Part shown: piece by piece, positions 42,214-51,172 of the stretch
Layout: the number at the start of each line of letters is the position of its first letter
Position numbering within the stretch: position 1 is the first letter of the stretch
Assembly: GCF_016862955.1 (NCBI RefSeq)
Contig: NZ_BONY01000022.1
Span: forward strand, 1 to 64,000
DNA: 64,000 nt
Direction of reading: 5' to 3'
From: Rhizocola hellebori
GTDB lineage: Bacteria; Actinomycetota; Actinomycetes; Mycobacteriales; Micromonosporaceae
Translations under genes and position numbers: made by a program
The notes under the pieces: generated by a model
The model's database searches: none
What the model was told of the DNA's origin: nothing
Seen by the model: only the letters and a program-made list of their open reading frames with translations

Positions 42214-42952
42214 ACCGGCTGATGTCGATCTCTTCCCGAGGACAGAGCTTGACGAGCTGCGTCTTGCGGGTGGCTGGCGTGGGCGTTCAAGGTGGCCTGG
42301 TGCCGCATAGTTCGCAGCAAGAAGCGTGGGCGGCTTCCATGGTCAAAATGCGATCCCCAGATCCATTTGGAGTGCATTCCAAGGCACGGCCAGATGGAGG
42401 CAAGTCGATAGGCGCCGTCAGGTTGACGCACCCATTCAGCGGGTCACCATCGTCGCCCTTCTGAGACGGGAACGCAGGGTTCGGATTGGGCTAGGCGGCC
42501 CCTTGGGTCGCGCGCTCCTCACCGGCCGTCTGGTCGCGGGCCAGATCGCGAGGGTGCAAAATGTGTGCAATGACCTTGACGAGAGATACGGGCTCTGCGC
42601 CGTGGTTGCGCACGTCAATCAGACATTGCGTCCATAATTGACTCGGTTTCCTAAGCCGCCGCCGGCCGAAATCCATGACTGGTGATCTAAACCGATGGGC
42701 CGATTCACTTGAACAAGATCAATCGTGCCCCGAGCGGGCCCCAACCCAGTTCCACAAACGGGCACGAGCAGGCGTTCAAAGCTGACCAGGCGATCAGCTG
42801 CGCGCGTGCTTCCGTTCCTCGGCGCTGACACGCCTGCAGTGCGGATCGACTTAGCCATCGATCCAAGGTCTTGGTGCTTGAAGGCAGTACGACGCGTCCG
42901 GCGATACGCTCGGAACTCAAACAGACACTAAGCAAATTATGGGTGGGCCATT
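42214..42952. other. Gene-poor stretch
   Basis: About 740 bp without a convincing gene. A minus-strand frame (42310 to 42676) has coding-like composition (LIDVRNHGAEPVSLVKVIAH, later CELCGTRPP) but is broken by an in-frame TAG at 42491, so a decayed gene is possible. Confidence 0.35.
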
Positions 42953-43441
42953 GTGATCACTCTGCAGGAGGCTTACGACCGGTGGAACGTCTGCAACTCC
43001 TTCGAGTGGTATCGAAAGCGAGCTGCAAGCGGTAGGCCGGTATTCGGGGACGTGGGAGCATCGAAGATCGGCGGTCGCTGGATGGTCGACGAAGCGTTAC
43101 TCGACCATGCCATCGTGGCCCGCGAAGCGGCTAAGGAGGAGCGACGCCGACGGGGCGCCGATTACCAGGCGCACATCCTCACGGGCGAGGATGGCGACAC
43201 CATTCGGACAGACTGGGGCGGGTATCGCCGTGCGGCCGGATTCCACTTCGTATGGGACGACCAACGCGTAGCGATGAGGCACAGCGACGGCGTCTGGGTT
43301 TGTGACCAATGCTTCAAGGCCGCGTCGAGCGAATACGGACGCGAGGAGTGCCATCGCTGCCGGGACTGGTCTCCATGTAGGGGTGACTGCACCTTAAGCA
43401 AGATCTACTGTGCGGGGTGCGGAACATCAAAGACGATGTGA
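42953..43441 (+). CDS. Hypothetical protein with C-terminal zinc ribbon
   Basis: A 162-residue protein. The N-terminal 60 residues read like a small helix-turn-helix or excisionase-type module (LQEAYDRWNVCNSFEWYRKR, SKIGGRWMVDEALLDHA). The C-terminal 55 residues hold four Cys pairs (CDQC, CHRC, CRGDC, CAGC) expected to bind two zinc ions. It is the only rightward full-length gene in the island and lies close to attR. A DNA-binding role is plausible; the start GTG has only a weak ribosome site. Confidence 0.6.
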   Translation: MITLQEAYDRWNVCNSFEWYRKRAASGRPVFGDVGASKIGGRWMVDEALLDHAIVAREAAKEERRRRGADYQAHILTGEDGDTIRTDWGGYRRAAGFHFVWDDQRVAMRHSDGVWVCDQCFKAASSEYGREECHRCRDWSPCRGDCTLSKIYCAGCGTSKTM

Positions 43442-43988
43442 TCTCGCGTCTTGGCCAGGTCGAGCGCTCAGCGAAAGCCACCGTGCCGAGGCACCTACAT
43501 CAAGATCTCTCGAGCCATTGATGGGCCATTCGCCCGTTCCAGCGAGGGCTCGAACGGCTACGAGTGGTCAGCATTTGCCTAGGTAGAGACGGGTACCTCA
43601 GACAACGTTCGCGATGATCTAATGACTCTACGACCAGATCGAGCACTTCCCGCGGAACTCGGCAGGATGAAGCCTGTCCATTCCTCGCCTTCCCCAGTGA
43701 CTATGCAGATCCGCTGTCCCAGCGTCTAAAGCTTCAATGAACTGAACCCGCTCTCGTCACCAGCGGCAAACGGTCCGAAGATCCGATGAAAGGCCGCCTC
43801 AGGCGGGCCACGGGATCCTCGTCACGAAGCCGGACCTACTCGTGCCCGTTCCGTGCCCGTTCCGTGCCCGTTCCGTGCCCGTTGTCGGGGGAAATCACGG
43901 TCAACGGCAGATCACGGCGGACAGACCCATCGCAGGGCTAAGCTCCAATGAGTGAGATCCGGTGGCACAGCTATCATCGCCGGGAGTG
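43442..43988. other. Gene-free region inside attR
   Basis: No gene found between the zinc-ribbon gene and attR. It contains the four CGTGCCCG repeats described separately and otherwise shows nothing recognisable. Confidence 0.5.
43841..43881. repeat. Four CGTGCCCG repeats, 11-bp period
   Basis: Copies start at 43841, 43852, 43863 and 43874, separated by TTC, about one helical turn apart. They match the pair at 37042-37060 and lie 108 bp inside attR, so they probably form the second integrase arm. Confidence 0.65.
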
Positions 43989-44035
43989 GCTTCCCAAGCT
44001 GACAGTGCGAGTTCGATTCTCGTCACCCGCTCCAA
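43989..44035 (+). repeat. attR: 47-bp copy of the tRNA-Gly 3' half
   Basis: Perfect copy of 36925-36971, lacking the 5' half of the tRNA. A hairpin and T-rich tail follow (AGTCTGG and CCAGGCT), probably the pre-integration terminator. From here to 44316 no gene was seen. Confidence 0.9.
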
Positions 44036-44316
44036 TTGCGAAGAGTCTGGTCAGGACGCAAGTCCCAGCCAGGCTTATCTATTCTACGGCTCGATTTTCG
44101 GCGTCGTGCCCCGAACGTTTCTAGCGAGCCCTGGCTGGCAATCCCGCGAGCCCGTCGTCGTCGCCGCTGTCGTCATCATCGCCCGCTGCCCCTTCGGTCA
44201 GCGCTTCGTCGATGACCGGCCGAACTGCGCCGCGGCGGCCGCGACATACCGACGGGGCGTTGGGGGCACCAGGTCATTACGGCGACCCTGTCAACGGTTG
44301 CCATGGTTAAAATGTG

Positions 44317-45246
44317 ATGGTGATCGATGTAATTGTCGAAGCCCATGAGGCCCGGTTTCGTGAGCTGGATCCGTTGCTTCCGCGCCGGGATCCGTTGCCT
44401 GATTCCCTGTCCGGCCAGATGTCGGTGATGGTGGACGGGGCGGTCGGTTACCCGCGCCGCATACGCGTCGATGCCGATTCATCGGCGGCGGACTGGAGCG
44501 TGCTGGACCAGCATCGGCTCGTGGCCCGCGTCGGTGGACTCGATCCCGTCGCGGCGATGGACGCGCTGCTGACCGGCTGGGTCGAGGTGGTGCACGCTAT
44601 CGCCACGCCCGAGGACCGCGACTCGGCCGCGACGATCGGCTGGCCGAGCCGGGACACCGCGATGACACCCCTGTTCATCGACCGGGGCATGATCCCGTTG
44701 CGGGTGATGGCCGTACGCCAGGCAGGTCGGCCCGGCCCCGACGTTGCCTCGCCGGCGACGATCCGGCCGATGGCCGATGCGGATCTCGACGCGGTGGTCG
44801 CCCTGCATCTGGAGCAGATCCGCTGGGACAGGCAGTTCGGCGGTCCTCAGCCGCGGCCGGGCGCCGCCGAGGTGGCCCGCAGACAGTACAGCGCTCGTCT
44901 TCAACGCGGCGATCCGTGGGTATGGATCGCCGAATGCGACGGCCGTCCGGTCGGCATGATCGCGGTGACGCCGCCGGAGTCGGCTGGCTGGGTGGCGGGT
45001 TTGAGCTCGGCGAGCACTCCGGCATACGTGGGTACGACGGTGGTGCTCGCACCCCAGCGCGCCGGAGGCGTCGGCACGGCTCTGGTCGCCAGGGCGCACG
45101 CCGCGCTCGACCGTGAGGGCGTCGATCTGGCCCTGTTGCACTACAGCTCGCTCAACCCGCTGTCGGCGCCGTTCTGGCACCGATGCGGTTACCGTCCATT
45201 GTGGAGCTGGTGGTCGAGCAGCCCAGCATCCCGGCTCCGCCTTTGA
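44317..45246 (+). CDS. GNAT-family N-acetyltransferase, two-part
   Basis: A 309-residue protein: an N-terminal half that looks like a degenerate acetyltransferase fold, and a C-terminal GNAT domain starting ATIRPMADADLDAVVALHLE with the acetyl-CoA motif VLAPQRAGGVGTALVARAHA and the closing FWHRCGYRPLWSWW. Such tandem forms occur in actinomycete mycothiol synthase relatives and resistance enzymes. The substrate is unknown. ATG 44317 is used; GTG 44314 is possible. It lies just outside the tRNA-Gly island. Confidence 0.82.
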   Translation: MVIDVIVEAHEARFRELDPLLPRRDPLPDSLSGQMSVMVDGAVGYPRRIRVDADSSAADWSVLDQHRLVARVGGLDPVAAMDALLTGWVEVVHAIATPEDRDSAATIGWPSRDTAMTPLFIDRGMIPLRVMAVRQAGRPGPDVASPATIRPMADADLDAVVALHLEQIRWDRQFGGPQPRPGAAEVARRQYSARLQRGDPWVWIAECDGRPVGMIAVTPPESAGWVAGLSSASTPAYVGTTVVLAPQRAGGVGTALVARAHAALDREGVDLALLHYSSLNPLSAPFWHRCGYRPLWSWWSSSPASRLRL

Positions 45247-45578
45247 CGCGCTGCCGCTAGGTTCAAGCGGGAGGGACATTCATGGTCGATGCACAGCCGG
45301 GAGTCGTGAGCCGGCCTATCGCAACGCCATCGAGCTGATGCTGCGCGGCCAGGTCGCGTTCGCCAATCACCTCAGGATGCAGGCTGCAGGGTAGGCCCGG
45401 ACCAACCCTGCAGATTCCTCGACGAGGATGCGCCGACGCCTGCTGCGGTGCCGAGACGCCGCGGTCAAGGGCGGGACCCATGATGTCGGTGATATGTTGC
45501 GGAGGAAGTTGGTTGCGCATCCGCCGTGGCGGGCCGCCAGATTGTCAGCCTTTCCGCCCGCGGCCTAGGAGAGATGCG
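45247..45578. other. Gene-free gap
   Basis: 330 bp without a convincing gene. A short frame ending near 45394 (AYRNAIELMLRGQVAFANHL) looks like the C-terminus of a lost gene but has no start. Confidence 0.35.
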
Positions 45579-45788
45579 ATGACGAGCAACAACACACCCC
45601 CGGGCGACGCAGGTCTCGGGATCTGGGGAAATCTCGGGATCTGGATCGCATTTGGCGCTGCCTTCGGCCTCCTCGTCGGGGGTTTCTTTGACAACGTCGC
45701 TCTCGGTATCGCGCTAGGTCCGGCCCTGGGTGTGGCCGCCTGGGCCGTCTTCATCGCGCCGCGAAGGAATGCCCGCGGCGAATCCTGA
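45579..45788 (+). CDS. Small membrane protein, 69 residues
   Basis: ATG 45579 with AGGAG nine bases upstream. The product has a polar N-terminus (MTSNNTPPGDAG) and two glycine-rich transmembrane helices (IWIAFGAAFGLLVGGFF and ALGIALGPALGVAAWAVFI), ending in a basic RRNARGES tail. The pattern resembles small actinobacterial glycine-zipper membrane proteins of unknown role. Its 3' end overlaps the degraded leftward gene next to it. Confidence 0.65.
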   Translation: MTSNNTPPGDAGLGIWGNLGIWIAFGAAFGLLVGGFFDNVALGIALGPALGVAAWAVFIAPRRNARGES

Positions 45789-46029
45789 GCCTCGCGCCCG
45801 AGTATGGGCTACGGGGTCGCGGGCGCATCCATGATCGATGCCGGCCCTCCGGGAGGCATACAGGTCAGCTAGGAACTCTTCATACTCGGCGTCGCTCTCA
45901 AAAGGGTCCGGAACGATCGCCCAGATCCTCCGCCGATTCCACAGGCTTGACCCCCTGCCTCCGCGCCAACTCCTCGATTGACACGAAGTCATCCATCGGC
46001 CACAGCTGCAGCCGCTCCGCACTAGTCAT
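45714..46029 (-). pseudogene. Small acidic protein gene with apparent frameshift
   Basis: ATG 46029 with GGAGG nine bases upstream starts MTSAERLQLWPMDDFVSIEE and continues LARRQGVKPVESAEDLG, then meets TGA at 45898-45900. In another frame the sequence resumes as DPFESDAEYEEFLADLYASR. The two halves together look like one conserved short acidic protein of the antitoxin or DUF type, so a single indel near 45905 seems to have split it. It may still make the 43-residue N-terminal part. A (CA)n tract lies just upstream. Confidence 0.5.
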
Positions 46030-46056
46030 CACGACCACCTCCGTCGATCGGCACCT

Positions 46057-46077
46057 CACACACACACACACACACAC
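46057..46077. repeat. (CA)10 microsatellite
   Basis: Twenty-one bases of alternating CA, 28-48 bp upstream of the start of the small frameshifted gene. Dinucleotide tracts of this length are uncommon in actinobacterial chromosomes and prone to slippage. Confidence 0.9.
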
Positions 46078-46209
46078 GTACCAATATCAAAGTCTAGTTG
46101 ATCGTCTACCTTCGCGAATGAGCGAAGCCGTTGTGCCGTAAAGGACTTTGTCCATTCAGGACCACGGATCGGCATTTCCCAAGCTGACTGTGTGGTCGAT
46201 GACCTTGCG

Positions 46210-46545
46210 CTACCGGGGGCCGGATCCCCGCCTCTTGAACATGTCTTGGAATGCCGCGATAGTGCCGCCAGACCGAAGCTCCTCGATCTTGACTTTCGGA
46301 AACTCTCGCGCTAGTCGCCTGAACCCATGCTTCGCCATAAAGGCGCCGACAATAACGAACGGAACTGCCGCTGCGGGCAGCAAGAAGAACGAGAAGCTCA
46401 ATTCGAGCGTGTAGACGACAAATGCCCCCACCAGCATCGCGACCAAACCGCCTACATACAGCCGGCCCGCCCAAAGTACAGCTGGATAAGCCTCAGACTG
46501 TCGAATGGCGTCCAGGCCTATAGACCCTTGCTCACCGGATGCCAC
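46210..46545 (-). CDS. Small membrane protein, 111 residues
   Basis: A 111-residue protein with two closely spaced transmembrane helices (LWAGRLYVGGLVAMLVGAFV and FSFFLLPAAAVPFVIVGAF), a polar N-terminus and a basic, cytosolic C-terminal helix ending FKRRGSGPR. GTG start without a clear ribosome site. No family recognised. A 13-base piece identical to the tRNA-Gly anticodon region (46176-46188) lies just beyond its stop. Confidence 0.6.
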   Translation of the reverse strand: MASGEQGSIGLDAIRQSEAYPAVLWAGRLYVGGLVAMLVGAFVVYTLELSFSFFLLPAAAVPFVIVGAFMAKHGFRRLAREFPKVKIEELRSGGTIAAFQDMFKRRGSGPR

Positions 46546-47079
46546 TGTGCCTGCCTGACTGGAATGGAGGTCGGGAGGCGACGATCCTAATTGCCGACAC
46601 CAGGCTCGCGCAAACGATGGTCGCTCGTGATCGAATGACTCCGAGGTATTCCCCGGGGATGTGTTTTAACAGGATCAGCATGGGCTGGCAGAACTGCGTC
46701 CCAAGCCAATTTGGACGAACATCGAGTGTCTGACTCTCAATCGGCTCCCGTCGCCCGAATCGTGGCTGGTTTGATTTTCCGCTGGCGCGAGATACGCAAG
46801 ATGATTCTCAATGTCGAGACGGCAGATACTTCGCCAACCCTAGGCCGGGCTCTACTCGCTGGTTTGGCTCATATCGAGAAAGATCGTGGGCGAGCGGGCT
46901 ACGGTGGGGGTACGGACTCGCGGACGCTAGCTGTGGACCTATGCGGGTGGCATGGCGATCCGGTTCCTGATCGCCTAACACACCGAAGTCGTAAAGCCTG
47001 GACAGGCTGAGCCAGCTTTTGCGCACGCCAGGCTGCCGTGATCTCCAGTTTCAGGTGTAGGCAATGAGCGAGGTTCACC
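46546..47079. other. Gene-free gap
   Basis: 530 bp between two divergently oriented genes. A rightward frame at 46711-47010 has no ribosome site or recognisable product. Nothing else was identified. Confidence 0.35.
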
Positions 47080-48234
47080 ATGGCCAGTGCAACCGGGCGG
47101 GAAGAACGGCCGGTCCACGGGGGAAAAGCCGCGAGCTGGCTGTCCAAGGTGTTTGAGCTCAACCCAGCGGCGATCAACTGGCCGCGAGCAGTGATGGCCC
47201 TGGACATCATGCTGGTGCCGCTGGTCGTCTTCTGGGCGATCGGGCACGAGGAATACCTCCTCAGCGCGCTCTTCGGCGTGGTGTTCACCGCACTGGCCGA
47301 CCCGGGAGGCAGCTACGGGCACCGCTTGTCGCATACCGGCATCTTTGCGCTGATCGGCGCGGGGCTGACCGCGCTGGGGTTTGGCCTCGGCGGCGACGCC
47401 TGGGGGTGGCTGGTGCTTGCGGCATTCGCGGTCACGCTGGTGGCCGGCCTGGGAGTGATGTTCGGAGTGCACAGGTTCGTCACGGCCTACCTTCTCAACG
47501 CCTGGTTCATCATCGCGCTCTCGCTAGCGGCCAGCTTCGACCACGACGCCCGCCTCACCAGCCACACCTGGGCTCAGGCTCTCGCCTGGGTCGGGGGGTC
47601 GGCACTGTGGATCGCGCTGAGCTTCGGCGCGTGGCTGATCCGCGGGCGCCACGACCAGCCCCAGCCGTTCACGGAGCTGCCCGGCGACACCTCGCGGCGG
47701 AAACTGACTGCGCCGCTGATCATGTTTGCACTGATCCGGGCCGTCGCCATAGCCATCACCTTCACGCTTGCGTTCGGGCTGGACCTATCACACGGCTACT
47801 GGATGCCGATCGCAGCCATTGTCGCGATAAAGGCAAGCCTGGACCAGACCACGATCGCCGCCGCGCAACGCCTTGCCGGCGCGCTCATCGGCGCCGCCGC
47901 GGCGGCACTGCTACTGCTGATACCCGCTAGCGAACACGGTCTCCGAATATTCGTGGTCGACCGCGGACTCGAAGTGGTAGCACTCGTTCTGCTGATGCAC
48001 GGGGTGGCGATCCGCTTCTGGAACTACGCGCTGTACTGCGGGATCATCACCGCAGCAGCGCTGATCCTGGTGGACCTTCCGCACCCCTCCAACTATGCCG
48101 CCGAGGGCGAGCGGGTGCTGTGGACGTTGTGCGGCGTCGGAATCGGCGTGCTCGTCATGCTCCTCGCCGGTCTGCTTACCAAGCGCACTGCTAAAAAGCG
48201 CCTCCACAACTCAACCCATGCCCGCTCGGCGTGA
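47080..48234 (+). CDS. FUSC-like polytopic membrane protein
   Basis: A 384-residue protein with two sets of about five hydrophobic helices separated by a central polar linker (IRGRHDQPQPFTELPGDTSRRK). The repeated arrangement and HGYWMPIAAIVAIKASLDQT resemble fusaric acid resistance/aromatic acid exporter (FUSC) proteins, which move aromatic compounds across the plasma membrane. GAGG lies seven bases before the ATG. It is a single-gene unit; nothing near it suggests the substrate. Confidence 0.8.
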   Translation: MASATGREERPVHGGKAASWLSKVFELNPAAINWPRAVMALDIMLVPLVVFWAIGHEEYLLSALFGVVFTALADPGGSYGHRLSHTGIFALIGAGLTALGFGLGGDAWGWLVLAAFAVTLVAGLGVMFGVHRFVTAYLLNAWFIIALSLAASFDHDARLTSHTWAQALAWVGGSALWIALSFGAWLIRGRHDQPQPFTELPGDTSRRKLTAPLIMFALIRAVAIAITFTLAFGLDLSHGYWMPIAAIVAIKASLDQTTIAAAQRLAGALIGAAAAALLLLIPASEHGLRIFVVDRGLEVVALVLLMHGVAIRFWNYALYCGIITAAALILVDLPHPSNYAAEGERVLWTLCGVGIGVLVMLLAGLLTKRTAKKRLHNSTHARSA

Positions 48235-48620
48235 CGCGTAGCTCCGCAGGTATTAGGCTCGAACCAACGTAGCTTTCGCGACGGTTCACAGTGACCTGCG
48301 AACAGATGTATACCGAAGAACCCTCTTACGTCCCAGGGAAACGCTCAGCGCGCACTCGGGGCCTCAAGCCATTGCTGCTGATCCACGCCGAGGCAGGCCA
48401 CCACCGTCGACAAAATCAGCCGTCAGACACAGCTGAAAGTGATACGCCGGAGAACTCACCGTGACCTGGCCTAGCTGCAACGCCAGATCTCCCCACTCGG
48501 CGAGGCTGTTGACCGCTTCCCGAAAGCCCAATGCAGGAATGCCCCGCCGTCGGATATGCCGTTCCCGAAGTGCAGAAGCAGGACCACTTCCACGCCATCA
48601 GCTCGACGTAGGGTTTGCCC
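48235..48620. other. Gene-free gap
   Basis: 385 bp without a convincing gene, terminator or repeat. Confidence 0.35.
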
Positions 48621-49016
48621 ATGACGACGGTCACCACACAAGTTCAGCTCAACCTATTCTGCGCCAATGTTGAGGCCTGTCTTGCCTTCTACACCCGACT
48701 AGGAATGGCAGAGGCATTCAGGGCACCGACTAACGGACCTATCGAACACGTAGAGGTCGAGGCGGCTGGTATCCGAATTGGCCTGACCTCGGCGCAAGTC
48801 GCCAACGCGCTTGTGGGACTTGGCGTGGGCACTCAGAGCAGCCCGTCGACCGAGCTTGTCTTGTGGTGCGAGGACGCCGACGCGTATTACGAGCAGGCCA
48901 TGGCGGCTGGCGCGGCCAACGTTGTCGGCCCGATGGATTCGCCTGATGGACGGCTTCGTTTTGCTTGGGTACGCGACCCCGACCACCACCAGATCAAGTT
49001 CGTCCAAAAACGTTAG
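48621..49016 (+). CDS. VOC-family (glyoxalase/bleomycin-resistance-like) protein
   Basis: A 131-residue VOC domain: NLFCANVEACLAFYTRLGMAEAF for the first module and EDADAYYEQAMAAGAANV, then FAWVRDPDHHQIKFVQ for the second, with Asp and His residues at the usual metal positions. The start is ATG 48621. It ends ten bases before the Na+/H+ antiporter gene and is probably cotranscribed. The reaction is unknown; members include thiol transferases and drug-binding proteins. Confidence 0.85.
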   Translation: MTTVTTQVQLNLFCANVEACLAFYTRLGMAEAFRAPTNGPIEHVEVEAAGIRIGLTSAQVANALVGLGVGTQSSPSTELVLWCEDADAYYEQAMAAGAANVVGPMDSPDGRLRFAWVRDPDHHQIKFVQKR

Positions 49017-49026
49017 CCTGATCTTC

Positions 49027-50607
49027 GTGAACGATGTGCAGCTTCTTCTGATTGTTGGCGCTGGCATTGCCGTGGCGGCTGTCGCGCGCAAGCGCAACAT
49101 TGAGCCGGGCATGATCATTGTGGTGCTGGCCGCGGCCGCGTCATTCATTCCGGGCATGCCGCGGCTGGAGCTGGACAGTGAGTTCATTCTGGCGGTGGTG
49201 GTGCCGCCGTTGCTCTACTCGGCGACGCGCGGAATGTCGGTGTCCGCGTTCGGGGCCAACTTGCGGGCGATCGTCACGCTCGGGGTGTTGCTGGTGCTGC
49301 TGACCGCGGGCGTGCTGGGGCTGGTGGCCGCCTGGTTGCTGCCGGCGATTGGAGCGGGCGCCTTCGTGCTGGGCTCGGTGCTCGCGCCACCGGACACGAT
49401 CACCACGGTGTCGCATGGGGACGAGATCGGTTTGCCCAAGCGGGTTACCTCGATTCTCACCGGCGAGAGTCTGGTGAACGACGCGACCGCGCTCACTTTG
49501 TTCAGTATCGCGATTGGCGTGGTCGGTGGTGAGCACGCCTCGTGGGGGCATGGTGCGCTTGAGTTGCTGCGAAACGCAACAGTGGGCATCGCCATCGGTG
49601 GGGCGTTCGCGGTGGCGACATTGTGGATCCGCAAGCGGTTGGGCAACCCGACGCTGGAGACTTCGCTGGTGCTGCTGGTGCCATTTACCGCGTTTCTCGT
49701 CGCCGAGACGGTACACGCCTCAGGAATTTTGGCTGTGGTGGCAGCAGCTTTCTTGATCAGCATCAACCTGACCCTTGACCCAAAGCACCAGTACCCGGGC
49801 GCTTACCGCACCAGGCTTCAGGAGCAGGCATTCTGGCCGGTACTGGATTTCGTGCTGGAGACGTTCGTCTTCGCCTACATCGGCTTGCAGTTGAAGTTCG
49901 TGCTCGACGACCTGGCCCACTCGGCGCAGCCGGGGCTGGCCCGCACACTCATAGCGGCAGGTGTTCTGCTGGTGGTGGCGATCGTGTTCCGGCTGGTGGC
50001 GGTGTACCTGCTGTTTGGCCGATGGACGCTGCGGAACCGGATGGTCAAACGGCGCGCCGATCGCGACGCCGCCTTTCGTGACGCCATCGAGCGACGCCAG
50101 CAGCGGCGCGGCCGCCGTGGTGGTGGGCAGCCGCTGGATCCGCCAACGCCGAAGGAGACGCTGCTTGTCGGCTGGATAGGCATGCGCGGAATCATCACCT
50201 TGGCCGCCGCGGGTTCGACGCCGGTCTGGGTGCCGGGCCGCGACGCGATCCTGGCCATCGCCCTGCTCGTGACGCTCGGCACCCTGCTCATGCAGGGCAC
50301 CACGATCGGATGGCTGACCCGGCGGCTGTCCTTCGACCTGACCGCCGAACGAGCCCACGAAGACGAACTCCGCCAGCGCGGACACCAGATCGTGGCCGAA
50401 GCGGCTAGACAACCCGCCACCGATCCGGACGCCTCGTTCGAAAATCAGCGGCTCGCCGTGGGCAAGGCCGTGAGCGAACGGCGACTCACCGAGGAGGTTG
50501 CCCGCGCGCTGATCGAGGATCTCGACCTTCGTCAGGCCGCCACGCACACCATGCCACCGATCGGCGCCGGACCTCGTCCGAATTTCCCCGGAAAATTTTC
50601 AGCATGA
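49027..50607 (+). CDS. CPA1-family Na+/H+ antiporter
   Basis: A 526-residue transporter with about twelve transmembrane helices. The ion-binding site is visible as VLAPPDTITTVSHGDEIGL and the next helix motif ILTGESLVNDATALTLF, characteristic of NhaP/NHE (CPA1) exchangers. A cytosolic segment of about 45 basic residues (RRADRDAAFRDAIERR and RRGRRGG) interrupts the last helices, and an acidic C-terminal tail of about 90 residues follows. It exchanges Na+ (or K+) for H+ at the plasma membrane for pH and salt homeostasis. The last 16 codons (PIGAGPRPNFPG) are nearly repeated 1.8 kb downstream in non-coding DNA, which is odd. Confidence 0.9.
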   Translation: MNDVQLLLIVGAGIAVAAVARKRNIEPGMIIVVLAAAASFIPGMPRLELDSEFILAVVVPPLLYSATRGMSVSAFGANLRAIVTLGVLLVLLTAGVLGLVAAWLLPAIGAGAFVLGSVLAPPDTITTVSHGDEIGLPKRVTSILTGESLVNDATALTLFSIAIGVVGGEHASWGHGALELLRNATVGIAIGGAFAVATLWIRKRLGNPTLETSLVLLVPFTAFLVAETVHASGILAVVAAAFLISINLTLDPKHQYPGAYRTRLQEQAFWPVLDFVLETFVFAYIGLQLKFVLDDLAHSAQPGLARTLIAAGVLLVVAIVFRLVAVYLLFGRWTLRNRMVKRRADRDAAFRDAIERRQQRRGRRGGGQPLDPPTPKETLLVGWIGMRGIITLAAAGSTPVWVPGRDAILAIALLVTLGTLLMQGTTIGWLTRRLSFDLTAERAHEDELRQRGHQIVAEAARQPATDPDASFENQRLAVGKAVSERRLTEEVARALIEDLDLRQAATHTMPPIGAGPRPNFPGKFSA

Positions 50608-50686
50608 GGTTGTCGGATCTGCCGGACGCCGTTCGTAGCGTAGGTGGAGCCGGACATTTGGTCCGCCAGAGCAGAGGGAGCAAAAC

Positions 50687-51049
50687 ATGCCCGAGTACCT
50701 CATCTACTTCAACCAGCAGTGGGTGGGTGACCACACAGAGGAGTGGTTCCGCGGGCGCGGGCCACTGGCCAGGGCGGTCGTTGACGAGATCAAGGCCGCC
50801 GGGGCATACGTCTTCGCCGGGGGTCTGGAGGAGGAGGACGGCCCGGTCTTCAGCGCCGACACCACGAGCGGCAGGTTGTTGTTCACCGACGGGCCCTATG
50901 TCGAAAGCAAGGAGTTTTTGGGTGGACTGACCATAGTGGACGTGGCCGACGAGGCGGCGGCCAAAGTGTGGGCAGGCAAGATCGCGGAAGCGTGCGGCTG
51001 GCCTCAGGAGGTTCGCCGATTCAAGCCGCGACGCGAAGCCCAGGAATGA
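50687..51049 (+). CDS. YCII/DGPF-domain protein
   Basis: A 120-residue protein of the YciI-like fold. It has the DGPYVESKEFLGGLTIVDVAD motif typical of DGPF/PhnB-YCII proteins often found beside ECF sigma factors. The N-terminal part is MPEYLIYFNQQWVGDHTEEW. GAGGGAG lies ideally before the ATG. No sigma factor is adjacent here. YciI relatives carry out small hydrolase or dehydrochlorinase reactions, but the role is unassigned. Confidence 0.85.
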   Translation: MPEYLIYFNQQWVGDHTEEWFRGRGPLARAVVDEIKAAGAYVFAGGLEEEDGPVFSADTTSGRLLFTDGPYVESKEFLGGLTIVDVADEAAAKVWAGKIAEACGWPQEVRRFKPRREAQE

Positions 51050-51172
51050 AATCGCCACATGTCAAATGAGAGTCAAGCCATGGCGTGACCGGTGAGGCGC
51101 CTGAAGCCCGGGTCAGCCGTCCTGATCCGGCTTCGGGCCTTCGGGTTTGACGATCGCGCTAGCCTTTGGGTC

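Larger units (their letters stand above)
36925..44035. mobile_element. 7.1-kb island integrated at tRNA-Gly, integrase decayed
   Basis: Bounded by 47-bp direct repeats. Contents in order: two CGTGCCCG arm-like repeats, a C-terminal remnant of a tyrosine integrase, an HNH protein, two proteins with HEPN-like motifs, a zinc-ribbon protein, and four more CGTGCCCG repeats near attR. No complete integrase, excisionase or transfer genes remain, so it is probably fixed unless helped in trans. Confidence 0.85.

Noticed and set aside
42310-42676. Intact minus-strand gene
   Set aside because: Interrupted by TAG at 42491 and without a ribosome site; at most a decayed gene.
43989-44035. Second tRNA-Gly gene
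   Set aside because: It lacks the acceptor 5' strand and D-arm; it is the att duplicate.
46711-47010. 99-codon rightward gene before the FUSC gene
   Set aside because: No ribosome site, no recognisable segment, atypical composition; left unannotated.
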